DNA from: Bacteroidales bacterium UBA5206 | GTDB lineage: Bacteria > Bacteroidota > Bacteroidia > Bacteroidales > Tenuifilaceae | Assembly: GCA_002412705.1 (NCBI GenBank) | Contig: DHVO01000164.1 | Coordinates: 22,200-30,956 of the forward strand | Length of the DNA: 8,757 bases | Direction: 5' to 3' | Part shown: positions 7,503 to 8,757 of the stretch, piece by piece | Layout of the letters: every line of letters starts with the position of its first letter | Position numbering within the stretch: the stretch's first letter is position 1 | Program-made: the position numbers and the translations under genes | The notes under the pieces: model-generated | Databases searched by the model: none | What the model saw: the letters and a program-made list of their open reading frames with translations, nothing else | What the model was told of the DNA's origin: nothing

Positions 7503-7510
7503 CAAAAGTA
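7503..7510 (-). promoter_or_regulatory. Candidate queA-ygiQ promoter, -7 element
   Basis: On the minus strand this reads TACTTTTG, an exact TAnnTTTG match. Predicted transcription start is near 7496-7498, leaving a leader of about 30 nt before the TTG start. It forms one half of a symmetric element with the plus-strand -7 box at 7490-7497. No good -33 TTTG is seen; the closest TTG-like triplets on that strand (7526-7524 and 7539-7537) are at poor spacings. Confidence 0.55.
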
Positions 7511-7550
7511 CAATTTTTATTATCAATTAAGGATAACAATACTTGATTCA

Positions 7551-8669
7551 ATGAGATGCAGAGTAGGCGATAAAGTGCGCTTTTTAAATGATGTGGGCGG
7601 TGGCAAGGTGGTTCGTCTCATCGATAAAAAAATGGTACTGGTTGAAACTGAGGATGGCTTTGAAATGCCTGTGCTTGATTCGGAACTGGTTGTTATAGAT
7701 TCTGTTAGCGAACAGGTTATGGTCAAATCCAATGATCATCAAAGCATGCCTACCAACAAGAAGGTTAGCAAAAAGCAGCAGCCTGTTGCCAATGAGGAAG
7801 AGGAGGATGATTCATCCGATGATTTATACTTTGCTCCGCATCAAAAGTCGTCCCTAAACAAGGCCTTTACGCAGGAAAAAGATCCTGATGGCGATTCTGT
7901 AGCCCTTTTGCTTGCTTTTGTTCCTATTAATCAACAGAAAAAGACTGATTCAAATCAGGAACTGTATATCATTAATGATAGCTCATACAGGGTGGCTTTT
8001 GCCGTATCTGTTTGGGAAAACAATATGGTTAAGCCCGTTTCATCAGGTATTTTACTTCCTGATTCAAAGGAACTTATAAGCACCTATTCTAGAGAAGAGT
8101 TAACCAATCAGCTAGTTATTAACGTACAAGCGTTATTCTTTAAAAACAGAAACTTTGTGGTTCAACAACCAGAGCACTACGATTTAACCGTTAATCCAGC
8201 AAAATTTTATAAGGAGGGTGCTTACACAGAAAATGACTTCTTCGATGAAAAAGCCATTGTTTACTCAATAGCCGATACCCGAAAAGAGGAGATTCTTAAA
8301 TCGGTATCTGCTAAAGCCATTGAGGAGGCCATAAAGGAGAAGGATAAGCCCACAGCCGCAAAAGCAAAGCAGAACGTTGAAAACGCTGATGTAGAGGAGA
8401 TAGACCTTCATATACATGAGCTTATCGATAACCCAAGCGGTTTGGAACCAGGTGAAATACTGGAAATTCAAATGGCTAGGTTTACAACCGCTATTGAGGG
8501 CGGCATTAAGGGCAAAACCAAGAAAATGGTGTTCATTCATGGTGTGGGCAATGGTAAGCTTAAGCATGAAATTCGTAAACTGCTAGATAAGCAATACTCA
8601 AAGTACCGATACCAAGATGCTTCGTTTAAGGAGTACGGTTTTGGTGCAACTATTGTATTCCTTCGCTAA
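7551..8669 (+). CDS. DUF2027-type protein with C-terminal Smr domain
   Basis: A 372-residue cytoplasmic protein with no signal peptide or membrane segment. The N-terminal module (1-50; VGDKVRFLNDVGGGKVVRLIDKK at 5-27) resembles a small beta-barrel like those preceding Smr domains in MutS2-related proteins. A linker (about 58-110) follows, with acidic run NEEEEDDSSDD (81-91), then a beta-rich middle domain (about 115-240) as in DUF2027, an alpha-helical charged stretch (240-275) and a Smr domain (about 280-372). The Smr domain shows DLHIHEL (285-291), HGVGNGKLKHEIRKLL (330-345) and a closing YGFGATIVFL. Smr domains in other proteins are DNA- or RNA-binding nucleases, so nucleic-acid binding is inferred; substrate unknown. 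The ATG at 7551 is the first in frame. It is divergent from queA and 26 bp upstream of rnpB, with no visible terminator between. Confidence 0.9.
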   Translation: MRCRVGDKVRFLNDVGGGKVVRLIDKKMVLVETEDGFEMPVLDSELVVIDSVSEQVMVKSNDHQSMPTNKKVSKKQQPVANEEEEDDSSDDLYFAPHQKSSLNKAFTQEKDPDGDSVALLLAFVPINQQKKTDSNQELYIINDSSYRVAFAVSVWENNMVKPVSSGILLPDSKELISTYSREELTNQLVINVQALFFKNRNFVVQQPEHYDLTVNPAKFYKEGAYTENDFFDEKAIVYSIADTRKEEILKSVSAKAIEEAIKEKDKPTAAKAKQNVENADVEEIDLHIHELIDNPSGLEPGEILEIQMARFTTAIEGGIKGKTKKMVFIHGVGNGKLKHEIRKLLDKQYSKYRYQDASFKEYGFGATIVFLR

Positions 8670-8695
8670 TACCGTTCTTAAACATAATTAACTAA

Positions 8696-8757
8696 AGAGT
8701 AGTTCGTTCTATCGCCGCAGGTATAACCTGGGGAGGAAAGTCCGGGCAACGCAGAGC
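8696..8757 (+). ncRNA. rnpB: RNase P RNA, 5' end (partial, runs off the window)
   Basis: The sequence GAGGAAAGTCCGGGC at 8733-8747 is the highly conserved 5' strand of helix P4 (conserved region I) of bacterial RNase P RNA. Immediately upstream, CAGGT (8718-8722) pairs with ACCTG (8726-8730) around an ATA loop, in the place of hairpin P3, and the preceding bases would form the 5' strands of P1 and P2, whose partners lie outside the window. The downstream GCAACGCAGAGC also fits. This RNA is the catalytic part of RNase P, which removes 5' leaders from tRNA precursors. The exact 5' end is approximate. No clear TAnnTTTG is visible in the short gap after the Smr gene, so its promoter may lie inside that gene's 3' end. 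Confidence 0.93.

Noticed and set aside
8265..8567. 100-residue hydrophobic minus-strand open frame inside the Smr gene
   Set aside because: Antisense to the Smr domain; its apparent membrane character comes from reverse-complementing charged helical codons.
8670..8695. E. coli-like -10 (CATAAT, 8683-8688) as rnpB promoter
   Set aside because: No matching -35 at a suitable spacing and not the Bacteroidetes consensus; too weak to list.
1..8757. CRISPR array, insertion sequence, tRNA gene, toxin-antitoxin or defence system
   Set aside because: No regularly spaced repeats, transposase motifs, terminal inverted repeats, tRNA cloverleaf or defence-type gene cluster could be seen on either strand.

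Overview
The window looks like chromosomal DNA from a member of the Bacteroidetes (Bacteroidota), probably the order Bacteroidales. Four things point there: most starts lack a Shine-Dalgarno sequence; several upstream regions carry the Bacteroidetes -7 promoter element TAnnTTTG; two proteins (a DUF6588-like outer-membrane protein and a DUF2027-type protein with a Smr domain) belong to families I know mainly from this phylum; and QueA is the long form typical of the group. Species cannot be assigned by eye.

Layout, left to right. (1) Positions 1-1046 (+) hold the 3' part of a hybrid sensor histidine kinase (end of HisKA, HATPase, receiver domain); its phospho-acceptor His lies just off the left edge. 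(2) Reading towards it are kdsA (Kdo-8-phosphate synthase) and, upstream of that, rarA (AAA+ replication-fork ATPase), a probable two-gene operon with an 18-bp gap. The kinase and kdsA stop codons overlap. (3) Divergent from rarA is a secreted, probably outer-membrane, DUF6588-like protein that ends in a strong intrinsic terminator. (4) Converging on it are ygiQ (radical SAM protein) and, upstream of that, queA (queuosine synthesis), a probable second minus-strand operon. (5) Divergent from queA is a DUF2027/Smr-domain gene, followed after about 26 bp by the 5' end of rnpB (RNase P RNA), which runs off the right edge.

Most of the window is housekeeping: lipopolysaccharide precursor synthesis, fork maintenance and tRNA modification or processing. 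I see no CRISPR array, mobile element, toxin-antitoxin pair, defence locus or other new multi-gene system. The points of most interest are compact regulatory arrangements: a symmetric 21-bp element carrying two face-to-face -7 boxes that could serve queA and the Smr gene; an apparent TTG start for queA; and a terminator whose 3' arm is the last codons of ygiQ and whose loop begins with the ygiQ stop codon. The genes cover nearly everything; the longest non-coding stretches are 3164-3286 and 7469-7550, both divergent promoter regions.
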